Shown piece by piece: positions 17,650-25,076 of a stretch of DNA of 64,000 nucleotides; positions within the stretch are counted from its first letter, which is position 1; the number at the start of each line of letters is the position of its first letter. The position numbers and the translations under genes were made by a program. This DNA comes from Actinomadura latina NBRC 106108 (GTDB lineage: Bacteria > Actinomycetota > Actinomycetes > Streptosporangiales > Streptosporangiaceae). The stretch spans positions 62,001 to 126,000 of the forward strand of contig NZ_BCQS01000027.1 of the NCBI RefSeq assembly GCF_001552195.1, written 5' to 3'. A model generated the notes under the pieces. The model saw only the letters and a program-made list of their open reading frames with translations. It was not told the origin of the DNA and made no database searches.

Positions 17650-17977
17650 GCTCGTCTCCCTCCATCCGCGCCAGGACCGCGTCGAGGCGCCGGTAGCGCT
17701 CCTCGGCACGGCGCCGGTGGCGCTCGATCCAGGCGTCCATGAGGTCGAACGCCTGCTCCTCCAGATGCACGGCGCGGGGCTGCGGGCCGCGCGGGCGGCT
17801 GACGAGTCCGGCGTCCTCCAGCACCCGCAGGTGCTTGTAGACGGCCTGGAGCGTCATCCGGTACGGCTCGGCCAGCTGGCTCGCGGTCGCGTCGCCCTCG
17901 GCGAGCCGGGCCACCATGTCGAGCCGGGTCGGATCCGCGAGAGCGGCGAACACCCGCGGCAGCGCGTCCGTGGTCAC
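17582..17977 (-). CDS. ArsR/SmtB-family repressor
   Basis: A 131-aa winged-helix protein: FAALADPTRLDMVARL, then YRMTLQAVYKHLRVLEDAGLVSRPRGPQ. No metal-binding ELCVCDL cysteines are present, so it belongs to the SRPBCC-paired subgroup rather than the metal sensors. GTG 17977 is preferred because GAGG lies 6 nt upstream; GTG 17989 and TTG 17995 are alternatives. It probably controls itself and the two downstream genes through the repeats at 18002 and 18049. Confidence 0.85.
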   Translation of the reverse strand: MTTDALPRVFAALADPTRLDMVARLAEGDATASQLAEPYRMTLQAVYKHLRVLEDAGLVSRPRGPQPRAVHLEEQAFDLMDAWIERHRRRAEERYRRLDAVLARMEGDEHEQERRDRDRSRPERAGHPDDA

Positions 17978-18001
17978 CCTGCGCCTCACTTTCAACTTGC
18001 T

Positions 18002-18058
18002 GGTTTAAAGCACGGTACGCCGCACTCCGCCTACCCGTCAACCACCAGGTTTAAAGCG
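18002..18058. promoter_or_regulatory. Two GGTTTAAAGC direct repeats upstream of arsR
   Basis: Identical 10-mers at 18002-18011 and 18049-18058 lie in the 158-bp region between the arsR and lexA-like genes. Each holds the self-complementary TTTAAA. They stand out as AT-rich islands and are candidate ArsR operator half-sites or -10 elements. Confidence 0.5.
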
Positions 18059-18135
18059 CAGTTCGCTCAGGGATCATGCTCGGCACGCCTCCGCCGAGGC
18101 GGCGATCGTGCGCGGCGGCCCCTACACTTTCCCGG

Positions 18136-18798
18136 GTGACCAGCGACGACGATCTCGACGGGTTCGAGGGCCTGGACGCCTCGGTTCTCCCTCCGCGCCA
18201 GCAGCAGATCTTGGTCGCCATCCGGGACTGGGTGGTCAGGTACGGGTACGCGCCGAGCACGCGGCAGATCGGCGACGCCGTCGGCCTGCGGTCCTCGTCG
18301 TCGGTGTCCCGGCACCTGGCGAGCCTGGAGGACAAGGGGTACCTGCGCCGCGGCGCCTCGATGACCCGGCCGATCGACGTGCGGACGTTCCTCCGCGAGC
18401 GCTCCGCCTCGGCGGACGCCGGCGACTCGGTGATCGTGCCCGTGGTCGGCGACATCGCCGCCGGCACGCCCATCTCGGCCGAGGAGCACGTCGACGACAT
18501 GCTGTCGCTGCCCGCCGGGCTGACCGGGCGCGGCACGGTCTTCGCGCTCCGCGTCCGCGGCGACTCGATGATCGAGGCCGCGATCTGCGACGGAGACCTC
18601 GTGGTGGTCCGGCAGCAGCCCGAGGCGCATTCCGGCCAGATCGTCGCCGCGATGATCGACGGCGAGGCCACCGTCAAGGTGTTCCGCCGCCGCGACGGCC
18701 ACGTCCTCCTCGAACCCCGCAACCCGGCCTACGACGCCATCGACGGCGACGACGCGGTGATTCTCGGCATCGTCGTCTCCGTGCTGCGCACCGTGTAG
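18136..18798 (+). CDS. LexA-like self-cleaving repressor (probable paralogue)
   Basis: A 220-aa LexA-family protein. The DNA-binding domain (residues 18-85) reads RYGYAPSTRQIGDAVGLRSS; the S24 peptidase domain retains the Ala109-Gly110 cleavage site (DIAAGTP), Ser144 (RGDSMIE) and Lys181 (ATVKVF). So it should autocleave with RecA or an equivalent. The recognition region SSSVSRHLASLEDKGYLRRG differs from the usual actinobacterial STSSVAHQL...ERKGFLRRD, the usual nrdR neighbour is missing, and I find no CGAAC-N4-GTTCG SOS box upstream. A second LexA with other targets is therefore possible. GTG 18136 gives the standard length. Confidence 0.85.
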   Translation: MTSDDDLDGFEGLDASVLPPRQQQILVAIRDWVVRYGYAPSTRQIGDAVGLRSSSSVSRHLASLEDKGYLRRGASMTRPIDVRTFLRERSASADAGDSVIVPVVGDIAAGTPISAEEHVDDMLSLPAGLTGRGTVFALRVRGDSMIEAAICDGDLVVVRQQPEAHSGQIVAAMIDGEATVKVFRRRDGHVLLEPRNPAYDAIDGDDAVILGIVVSVLRTV

Positions 18799-18822
18799 CG
18801 CCACCAGTCAGCCCGTCGTTCC

Positions 18823-18842
18823 CGCCCCGCGCCGCGGGGGCG
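18823..18842. terminator. GC hairpin between convergent genes
   Basis: CGCCCCGC and GCGGGGGCG pair around a GCC loop with one bulged G, just after the lexA-like stop and 1 bp before the ATPase stop. It has no U tract on either side, so termination strength is uncertain; it would serve both strands. Confidence 0.45.
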
Positions 18843-18843
18843 A

Positions 18844-19281
18844 TCAGCCGCGATGGCTCCGAACAGCCGGGAAGTCGGCCCACACGGTGGTGCGGGCCCC
18901 GTCGGCGCGGTGCCCCCACCGCTCCGCGAGCGCGGCGACGATGTGCAGGCCGCGACCGCTCTCGCCGTCCGCCGCGTCCCGCATGACCGGCCGCGCCCCG
19001 CCGGCGCCCTCGTCGGTGACCTCGGCCCGCAGCAGCCCGCTTCCCGCCCACAGCGCGATGTCGATCTTCCCGCCCCGTCCCGACGCGGTGTGCCTGATGC
19101 CGTTCCCGGCGAACTCGTCCACGACGAGCGCCATGTCGTCCAGCAATTCGTCGCCGGGCGCCAGGTGCTCTGGGACGAGCGTGTCCCGCAGAAAAAGCCG
19201 GGCATGCCGGACGGACTGCGCCACACCGGGCAACGTCAGTACGGCCAGCAGCCGCAGCTCTCCCGCCTCACGGGTGGTCAT
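18844..19281 (-). CDS. Anti-sigma-factor-like HATPase (RsbW/SpoIIAB type)
   Basis: A 145-aa ATP-binding protein. The GHKL N-box is VVDEFAGNGIRHT (about 54-66), then DEGAGG and GRGLHIVAAL for the G boxes. Streptomycetes carry many such single-domain ATPases next to XRE-DUF397 pairs. GGAGGA about 7 nt upstream supports ATG 19281. It is divergent from the XRE gene across 200 bp. It could bind a sigma factor or anti-anti-sigma factor; none is encoded nearby. Confidence 0.85.
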   Translation of the reverse strand: MTTREAGELRLLAVLTLPGVAQSVRHARLFLRDTLVPEHLAPGDELLDDMALVVDEFAGNGIRHTASGRGGKIDIALWAGSGLLRAEVTDEGAGGARPVMRDAADGESGRGLHIVAALAERWGHRADGARTTVWADFPAVRSHRG

Positions 19282-19346
19282 CGTGATTCCTCCTCCGAAT
19301 GTCACCCGCAAAGGCTGATCGCCCTCCGTCACCGCATCAACACATT

Positions 19347-19418
19347 CCCGCGACCTGACAGACATCCGTCGCGGGCCCATCGAAAAGCTGAAGTATCGAA
19401 GTCCGGGTGTATCGAAGT
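19347..19418. promoter_or_regulatory. Control region of the WhiJ-type set: inverted and direct repeats
   Basis: Two structures lie between the ATPase and XRE starts. An 8-bp inverted repeat CCCGCGAC (19347-19354)/GTCGCGGG (19368-19375) has a 13-nt gap. A direct repeat GTATCGAAGT occurs at 19393-19402 and 19409-19418, a 16-bp period. The direct repeats are the better candidate for an operator of the XRE regulator. Confidence 0.5.
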
Positions 19419-19483
19419 TCGCCGAATCTGACCCACTTCATCACACACGGTGACAGGATGGGTGCATAACGTCAGACGACCGG

Positions 19484-20320
19484 TTGTCGTACCGGCGCCG
19501 CAAGATCGGCCAGGCGCTCCGCCGGTACCGCGAAGAACGCAACCTGACGCAGGAGGCGGCGGCCCGCCTCGTCGAGCGCTCGCCGGCCACCCTCAGCGCC
19601 TACGAGAACGGCCACCGCGCCGTCCGCCCCCGGGACCTCCGCCAGATCCTCGACCACTACGGCATCACCGACGCCCGCGAACGCGCCCGCCTCCTCGACC
19701 TCGCCGCCCAAGGCCGCAAGGACGGCTGGTGGCTCGGCTACCAGGAGCGTACGGACCCATTCATCGTCGACTACGCCTCCCTGGAAGGCGACGCCTCACG
19801 CATCCGGGAGTTTGAGCCCCAGGTCGTGCCGGGGCTGCTGCAGACGGAGGCGTACACCCAGGCGATCTTCTCCGCTTATGCCCCCGTTCAAGAGCAGCCA
19901 GTTCGGGCGGGAGCGCTTGGATTGCGGATGGCGAGGCAGCGAATCCTTTCGGAACCAGCGATTCCCGTGGCTTGGGTGATCGGTGAGGCCGCACTTCGAA
20001 CGCCGATCGGCGGCCGTAGGGTCATGAAAGAGCAGTTCAGAAAGATACTGGAGGTGACCAGCGCGGCGCACCTGGACCTCCGGATTCTGCCCCTTGCCGC
20101 TGGCAGCCACCCAGGGCTGGACGGGACATTCTCCATCCTGGATATCGGGCGGGACGATGCCATGAAGGTCGTCGCCGTCCACAGTCTCGTGCGTAGCTGG
20201 TTCGTCGATGACCCTGCGGACGTCTCGTACTACGAGCGGGTCCACGAAGTGCTGGCCTCCCTCGCCTTGCCGAAAGAGGATTCGCGGGCGCTTGTCGAGC
20301 GGATAGCGTGCGAACTATGA
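19484..20320 (+). CDS. XRE-family regulator with DUF5753 (WhiJ-like)
   Basis: A 278-aa protein. Residues 5-60 are a helix-turn-helix (KIGQALRRYREERNLTQEAA, SPATLSAYENGHR). The rest is the DUF5753 domain (DYASLEGDASRIREFEPQVV; GLLQTEAYTQAIF; RQRILSE; FSILDIG). This is the WhiJ-like class, present in many copies in streptomycetes and linked to development. The start is uncertain: TTG 19484 is the first plausible codon but no Shine-Dalgarno precedes it at the right distance. Third-position GC drops after about 19.85 kb, unlike the neighbours, hinting at foreign origin. Confidence 0.86.
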   Translation: MSYRRRKIGQALRRYREERNLTQEAAARLVERSPATLSAYENGHRAVRPRDLRQILDHYGITDARERARLLDLAAQGRKDGWWLGYQERTDPFIVDYASLEGDASRIREFEPQVVPGLLQTEAYTQAIFSAYAPVQEQPVRAGALGLRMARQRILSEPAIPVAWVIGEAALRTPIGGRRVMKEQFRKILEVTSAAHLDLRILPLAAGSHPGLDGTFSILDIGRDDAMKVVAVHSLVRSWFVDDPADVSYYERVHEVLASLALPKEDSRALVERIACEL

Positions 20321-20532
20321 GCATCCACGAAATCGAGGGTGAGCTGTGGCGAAAGAGCAGCTACAGCACTACGGATGGGACCAACTGCGTAGAGGTGGCC
20401 GCTCACGCCCTGTCTCCGGACGTCCTTGCCCGAGACTCCAAGAATCCGTCAGGTCCGGTGCTGAGTTTTACGTCGGCGGAGTGGAGCGCCTTCTTGGACG
20501 AGGCCAAGCGCGGCGCGTTCGACCTCCCCTGA
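20317..20532 (+). CDS. DUF397 small protein
   Basis: A 71-aa DUF397 protein: WRKSSYSTTDGTNCVEVA, ARDSKNPSGPVLSFTSAEWSAFL. It overlaps the XRE-DUF5753 stop by 4 bp (ATGA), the standard pair. DUF397 proteins are thought to bind or modulate the partner XRE regulator, and some pairs have been likened to toxin-antitoxin modules; that is not established here. Confidence 0.88.
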   Translation: MSIHEIEGELWRKSSYSTTDGTNCVEVAAHALSPDVLARDSKNPSGPVLSFTSAEWSAFLDEAKRGAFDLP

Positions 20533-20604
20533 CGAGGTGCGCGGCGACTCGGAGGCGCGGCGGGCGGTCATAACGCTGATGGGTCGGCCTCCGTCGGCGA
20601 GGGC

Positions 20605-20760
20605 GTGCGGGTGCAGGCGTCGGCGATGGCGGACGTCCGGGGCGACGCGCAGCCCGCGCTGTTCGAGATCTTCCGCATCGAGGACGGCCGGTTCGCGGAG
20701 ATGTGGGGGGCCAGCGCGGGCTTTCCGGCCTCGGCCAGCCCCGAGGACGTGGTCGGCTGA
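20605..20760 (+). pseudogene. Probable C-terminal remnant of a SnoaL/NTF2-like gene
   Basis: An in-frame segment ending at 20758-20760 encodes GDAQPALFEIFRIEDGRFAEMW, matching the last strand-helix of SnoaL-like proteins (IFR-EDG-I-E-W). No N-terminal two-thirds of the fold is found upstream; the frame runs back toward the DUF397 stop. I read this as a deletion remnant. The rest of 20533-20848 holds nothing else I recognise. Confidence 0.45.
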
Positions 20761-20848
20761 CACGAGGACCGCGCGCTGGGGAAGAGGTGACCGAACCGGT
20801 CAGGAATCGAGAAGCGCTGGTCCGCGGGGCCTGGCTAGCGTGATCGGC

Positions 20849-21259
20849 ATGGACATCACTATTCACGCGACCTTCCTCCCGCACGAGGACCCGGAAGTCT
20901 CCCTGGCCTTCTACCGCGACGTTCTCGGCTTCGAGGTCCGCAACGACGTCGGGAACGGCAAGATGCGGTGGATCACCGTCGGGCCGGCCGGGCAGCCCGG
21001 CACGTCCATCGTGCTGCACCCGCCGGTCGCCGACCCCGGCGTCACCGACGACGAGCGCCGCACCATCGCCGAGATGATGGCCAAGGGCACCTACGCCATG
21101 ATCATCCTCGCCACCCCGGACCTCGACGGCACCTTCGAGCGCCTGCAGGCCGGCGACACTGAGATCGTCCAGGAGCCGACCGAGCAGCCGTACGGCGTCC
21201 GCGACTGCGCCCTCCGCGACCCCGCGGGCAACATGATCCGCATCAACGAGGTGCGCTGA
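20849..21259 (+). CDS. VOC-family (glyoxalase/bleomycin-resistance-like) protein
   Basis: A 136-aa vicinal-oxygen-chelate protein. It shows the beta-alpha-beta start (HEDPEVSLAFYRDVLGFEVRND), MIILATPDLDGTFERL and the C-terminal DCALRDPAGNMIRINE with its metal-ligand-type glutamate. Family members include lactoylglutathione lyase, antibiotic-binding proteins and dioxygenases; I cannot say which. ATG 20849 has no strong Shine-Dalgarno; GTG 20840 is possible. Confidence 0.82.
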   Translation: MDITIHATFLPHEDPEVSLAFYRDVLGFEVRNDVGNGKMRWITVGPAGQPGTSIVLHPPVADPGVTDDERRTIAEMMAKGTYAMIILATPDLDGTFERLQAGDTEIVQEPTEQPYGVRDCALRDPAGNMIRINEVR

Positions 21260-21289
21260 GGGGAGTACCGGAGCTTCGGGAGGCAGGCC

Positions 21290-21448
21290 ATGGCACAGAA
21301 AGAGGCCGTGCCGGTGGTACCGAACCGGCTGGACGGCGCCGACCGCGATCAGGCATGGCAGCGCATCGCCGCGGCCCAGCCGCGCATCGCGAGATACCAG
21401 AGCAAGTCCGACCGGCAGTACCCGGTCGTCCGGCTCACCCCGCGCTGA
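21290..21448 (+). pseudogene. Truncated deazaflavin-dependent nitroreductase (DDN-type) C terminus
   Basis: A 52-codon frame with a good GGGAGG and ATG. It ends ADRDQAWQRIAAAQPRIARY then QSKSDRQYPVVRLTPR, the C-terminal signature of F420-dependent DDN family nitroreductases (YQxKTDRxIPVVxLTP). Full-length members are about 130-150 aa and need an upstream F420-binding region, absent here. It may still be translated, but I treat it as a remnant. With the SnoaL fragment it marks a decaying interval. Confidence 0.55.
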
Positions 21449-21580
21449 CCCCGCACGCCGCTGGACGCGGGGGCCGGCCGGACGAGCTGAGCGCAGCTCG
21501 TCCGGCCGAGGGCCTGAACGCTTTGCGGACCACTATCGTCGTCCGGTGGAGCGTGAACCAAGGAGCGAGGGGGACGGGGC

Positions 21581-21952
21581 GTGGCCTGTCGGATCAGTGA
21601 GCTCGTGATCGATTGCCGGGACCCTGAGGCGCTGGCCGCGTTCTGGTGCGAGGTCTTGGGGTTCGCGGTGCTCGACCGGGAGGAGTACGCGGTCGAGATC
21701 GGGCCTCGGGAAGGGGCCGGCGGGCTTCTGCCGACGCTCATTTTCGACCGGACCGAGGAGCCGAAGGCCGGCAAGCTGCGGCTGCATTTCGACGTGAACG
21801 CCACCGACCGCGACCAGGACGCCGAGCTCGAGCGGCTGCTGGCCCTCGGGGCGCGGCCGGCCGACGTCGGGCAGACGGGCGAAGAGAGCTGGGTCGTCCT
21901 GCAGGATCCCGAGGGCAACGAGTTCTGCCTCCTGCATGCCCGGCTGAGCTGA
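21581..21952 (+). CDS. VOC-family protein
   Basis: A 123-aa single-module VOC protein: ISELVIDCRDPEALAAFWCE, then KLRLHFDVNATDRDQDAEL and VLQDPEGNEFCLLH. The length and the E-FCLL ending are typical of actinobacterial glyoxalase-like proteins of unknown substrate. The GTG start follows GAGGGGGAC. A strong hairpin follows the stop. Confidence 0.85.
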   Translation: MACRISELVIDCRDPEALAAFWCEVLGFAVLDREEYAVEIGPREGAGGLLPTLIFDRTEEPKAGKLRLHFDVNATDRDQDAELERLLALGARPADVGQTGEESWVVLQDPEGNEFCLLHARLS

Positions 21953-21968
21953 CTGCGGCGAGTGAGCG

Positions 21969-22010
21969 GTGGCCGGGCCCGTCACATGGGGTCTGCGCGG
22001 GCCCGGCCAC
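21969..22010. terminator. Bidirectional hairpin terminator
   Basis: GTGGCCGGGCCCG (21969-21981) and CGGGCCCGGCCAC (21998-22010) are perfect 13-bp complements around a 16-nt loop. The hairpin sits between the convergent VOC and MMPL genes, ending 3 bp before the MMPL stop, and can serve both. Confidence 0.75.
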
Positions 22011-22012
22011 GG

Positions 22013-24097
22013 TCAGGGGTGTTCCAGGGCCACCTTCGGGAGGCGTCTCGCGAGAGGCGCGGGGAGCCACCAGGCGTGTTCTCCGAGTAGCTGCATGACG
22101 GCCGGGACGATCAGGCAGCGGATCACCACGGCGTCCAGGAGGACGGCCACGGCGAGGCCCAGGCCGAACTGCTGGAGCATCCGGTCGGGGCTCAGGACGA
22201 ACGCCGAGAACACGACGATCATGATGGCGGCGGCGGCCGTGATGACCTTGCCGGTGGCGGCCAGGCCCTCGCGGACGGCGCGGGACGGGTCCCGCGTGCG
22301 CTCCCATTCCTCGTGGATGCGGGAGACGAGGAACACCTCGTAGTCCATGGAGAGGCCGAAGACGATCGCGAAGATCATCACGGGGATGAACGCCTCGATG
22401 GGGCCGCTCTGCGCGCCGAACCGGCCGTCCTGGAACACCAGGGTGACCGCGCCGAGGGCCGCTGAGATCGAGAGCAGGTTGAGCAGCGCGGCCTTGACCG
22501 GGATCAGCACCGAGCGGAACACCACCATCAGGAGGAGGGCCGACATGCCGACGACGATCGCGACGAACAGCGGCATACGGGCCGAGACCGCGTCCGAGAA
22601 GTCCTGAGTCGCGGCGGTCGGCCCGCCGACCAGGTACTCGACGCCGGTGCTGGATGAGAGCGACGGGAGCACGGCGTCGCGCAGGTCGTGGACGAGGTCG
22701 GTGGTCGCCTCGTCCTGCGGCGCGGTGGTCGGGTAGACGATGACGGCCGAGACCGCACCATCCTTGGACGGGATGGGCGGGGTCGTGGCGGCGACGCCTT
22801 CGGTGTGGGCGAGGGTTGCCCGGAGGGGGCCCGCGTCGCCCTTGGCGACGATGATCAGCGGGCCGTTGAAGCCGGGGCCGAAGCCCTCCGCCAGGAGGTC
22901 GTAGGCCTGGCGGCTGGTGCTGGACGGGGCGTCGTTGCCGGCGTCGGCGAAGCCGAGGCGCATGTGCAGGGCGGGCGCCGACAGAGCGAGCAGCGCGATG
23001 ACGGCGGCGAGCAGGGCCGGGACGGGACGGCGCTGGACGGCCGACGCCAGCCGGTGCCAGCGGCTCTCACCCGGCCGGGCCTTCGCCGCCCGCTTGAGCA
23101 CCTGGCGCTGGATGCGGCTCCCGAAGACGCCGAGCAGGGCCGGCAGCAGCGTCAGGGACGCCGCCATCGTGACCAGTACGGTCAGGGCCACCGCGAGCGC
23201 CACGCCTTGCAGGGAGCCGAGCCCGAGCGCGATCAGGCCGAGCAGGGCGATGATGACGGTGCAGCCGGCGAAGAAGACGGTGCGTCCGGCGGCGTCCAGG
23301 GCGCGGCGGGTCGCGGTGGCCGGGCCGGCGCCGTCGCGGAGCTCCTGCCGGTACCGGTAGAAGATCAGCAGCGCGTAGTCGACGCCGACGCCGAGGCCGA
23401 TCAGCATCATGATCGGCGGGGTGAAGTCGGCGACGGTGAAGGCGTGCGAGGCCAGCGCGATCAGCCCGATCGCGCCGCCGACCGCGAACAGGGCGGTGAC
23501 GAGGGGGAGCGCGGCGGCGACGAGGGAGCCGAACAGCAGGACGAGGATGACCAGGGCCGCGAGCATCCCCGCGCCCTCGGCCGCGCCGCCTCCGCCCTCC
23601 TCGGCGCCGCGCACCGGGTCGCCGCCCAGTTCGATGCGCAGGCCGTCCCCGGCGGCGGCCTGGGCGGTCTCGATGATCTCGGTGACGTGCTCCTTCGGGA
23701 CGTCCTCGGCGGTGCCGTTCAGCGTGACGGTGGCGTAGCCGATGGTGCCCGATCCGGAGAGCGACAACTCGCCGACGTCCGCGACCGAGGGGAGCCCGCG
23801 GACCTTGGCGAGCATCGGCGCGATGTCCTGGCGGTCGCCCGCCAGGCCGCCCGCGTCCTGCGCGACGATCTGGACGGTGGCGCCCGCCTGCCGGGAGCCG
23901 TGCTCGGTCATCAGGTCGGCGGCGGCCTGCGAATCGGTGCCGGGCAGCGAGAAGTCGTTGTGGTAGGCGCTGCCGGCGGCCTGCGAGCCGACCGTGATCG
24001 CGGCGACCACCGCGACCCACAGGACGAGTGCGGCCCAGCGGTGGCGCTGTGACCACCCGGCCAGGCGTCCGAAGCGGCCGGAGGATGGAGTGGGCAC
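22013..24097 (-). CDS. MMPL-family RND-type exporter
   Basis: A 694-aa membrane protein with two MMPL repeats: an N-terminal helix (WAALVLWVAVVAAITVGSQA), a periplasmic loop, five helices including FTPPIMMLIGLGVGVDYALL, then the second half ending with FAIVFGLSMDYEVFLVSRIHEEW. GxxxDY and its duplicate GLSMDYE are the proton-relay motifs. Such proteins export lipids, siderophores or drugs; the cargo is unknown. A 70-aa two-helix membrane protein ends 1 bp upstream and is probably co-transcribed, with a two-component system next in line. Confidence 0.92.
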   Translation of the reverse strand: MPTPSSGRFGRLAGWSQRHRWAALVLWVAVVAAITVGSQAAGSAYHNDFSLPGTDSQAAADLMTEHGSRQAGATVQIVAQDAGGLAGDRQDIAPMLAKVRGLPSVADVGELSLSGSGTIGYATVTLNGTAEDVPKEHVTEIIETAQAAAGDGLRIELGGDPVRGAEEGGGGAAEGAGMLAALVILVLLFGSLVAAALPLVTALFAVGGAIGLIALASHAFTVADFTPPIMMLIGLGVGVDYALLIFYRYRQELRDGAGPATATRRALDAAGRTVFFAGCTVIIALLGLIALGLGSLQGVALAVALTVLVTMAASLTLLPALLGVFGSRIQRQVLKRAAKARPGESRWHRLASAVQRRPVPALLAAVIALLALSAPALHMRLGFADAGNDAPSSTSRQAYDLLAEGFGPGFNGPLIIVAKGDAGPLRATLAHTEGVAATTPPIPSKDGAVSAVIVYPTTAPQDEATTDLVHDLRDAVLPSLSSSTGVEYLVGGPTAATQDFSDAVSARMPLFVAIVVGMSALLLMVVFRSVLIPVKAALLNLLSISAALGAVTLVFQDGRFGAQSGPIEAFIPVMIFAIVFGLSMDYEVFLVSRIHEEWERTRDPSRAVREGLAATGKVITAAAAIMIVVFSAFVLSPDRMLQQFGLGLAVAVLLDAVVIRCLIVPAVMQLLGEHAWWLPAPLARRLPKVALEHP

Positions 24098-24098
24098 G

Positions 24099-24311
24099 TC
24101 AACCTCTGTTCGTGAAGCGGGCGCCGATGGCGGCGCCGAGTACGGCGGTCAGGATCGGCACGGCGATGAAGGCGGCGAGCAGCACCGGGGTGCCGTCGAC
24201 GTCGAGCGTCCGGTCGAGGACGAAGAAGAAGAACGCGCCCACCGTCTCGGTCAGCAGGAAGCCCGCGGCCCCGCCGACGAGGAACCCGATGAAGGCGCCC
24301 GGAATGTTCAT
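24099..24311 (-). CDS. Small two-helix membrane protein
   Basis: A 70-aa hydrophobic protein. Segment 1 (GAFIGFLVGGAAGFLLTETV) and segment 2 (LLAAFIAVPILTAVLGAAIG) flank a short polar loop. No known domain is recognised. ATG 24311 begins MNIPGAF; ATG 24335 and 24347 are upstream alternatives, and the GGAGG directly before 24311 is too close to serve it. It is followed 1 bp later by the MMPL exporter, so it may be an accessory subunit. Confidence 0.6.
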   Translation of the reverse strand: MNIPGAFIGFLVGGAAGFLLTETVGAFFFFVLDRTLDVDGTPVLLAAFIAVPILTAVLGAAIGARFTNRG

Positions 24312-24401
24312 GCCTCCAGCGTCGGGAACCGGCATGCCGCGCGGCATCGGCCCGCGGTCGGCATCCGGGCCACCTCAGAAGTTGCGGGCCCGGCGCGCCG
24401 G

Positions 24402-25076
24402 CTACCGCCGGGGTCGCATCCAGCGGGGGTTGACCATGCCCGATTCGTAGGCGAGGACGACCAGCTGGGCGCGGTCGCGCACGCCGACCTTCGCCATGAT
24501 GCGGCTGACGTGGGACTTGACCGTGGCGGGGCTCAGCACGAGCCGGGCGGCGATCTCGTCGTTGCTCTGCCCGGCGGCGACGAGCAGCATGACCTCGCGT
24601 TCCCGCTCGGTGAGGGCCTTCAGCCGGGGGCCGGGGGCGGGGACGTCGACGCGTCCGGCGAACTCCCCGATGAGCCGCCGGGTGACGGACGGGGTGATCA
24701 GCGCGTCGCCGCGCGCCGCGACCCGCACGGCGTGGATCAGCTCGGCCGGCTCGGTGTCCTTCAGCAGGAAGCCGGTGGCGCCGGCGCGCAGCGCGCCGTA
24801 CACGTACTCGTCCAGGTCGAACGTCGTGAGGATGACCACCCGGACATCGTTGAGGCGCGGGTCGGCGGTGATGCGGCGGGCGGCCTCCAGGCCGTCCATC
24901 CGGGGCATCCGCACGTCGAGCAGCGCCACGTCCGGACGCAGCTCGCGGCAGGCGGCGACGGCCCGCTCGCCGTCGGCGGCCTCGCCGGTGACCGTGATGT
25001 CGTCCTCGTCGTCCAGGATGGAGCGGAACCCGGCCCGGACGAGGCCCTGGTCGTCGGCCAGCAGCACCTCGATCAC
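24402..25076 (-). CDS. NarL/LuxR-type response regulator
   Basis: A 224-aa response regulator. The receiver has Asp8-Asp9, phospho-acceptor Asp54 (ALLDVRMP) and the switch TTF/Lys of FLLKDTEP. The C-terminal LuxR helix-turn-helix is LTEREREVMLLVAAGQSNDE with ATVKSHVSRIMAKV. GTG 25076 overlaps the kinase stop by 4 bp, so it is the cognate partner. The adjacent membrane protein and MMPL genes in the same orientation are plausible targets. Confidence 0.93.
   Translation of the reverse strand: MIEVLLADDQGLVRAGFRSILDDEDDITVTGEAADGERAVAACRELRPDVALLDVRMPRMDGLEAARRITADPRLNDVRVVILTTFDLDEYVYGALRAGATGFLLKDTEPAELIHAVRVAARGDALITPSVTRRLIGEFAGRVDVPAPGPRLKALTEREREVMLLVAAGQSNDEIAARLVLSPATVKSHVSRIMAKVGVRDRAQLVVLAYESGMVNPRWMRPRR

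Noticed and set aside
24301-24309. GGAATGTTC near the small membrane protein start, resembling the 12-kb operator arm
   Set aside because: It has only one arm without a partner; a 9-mer match at this GC content is not enough.
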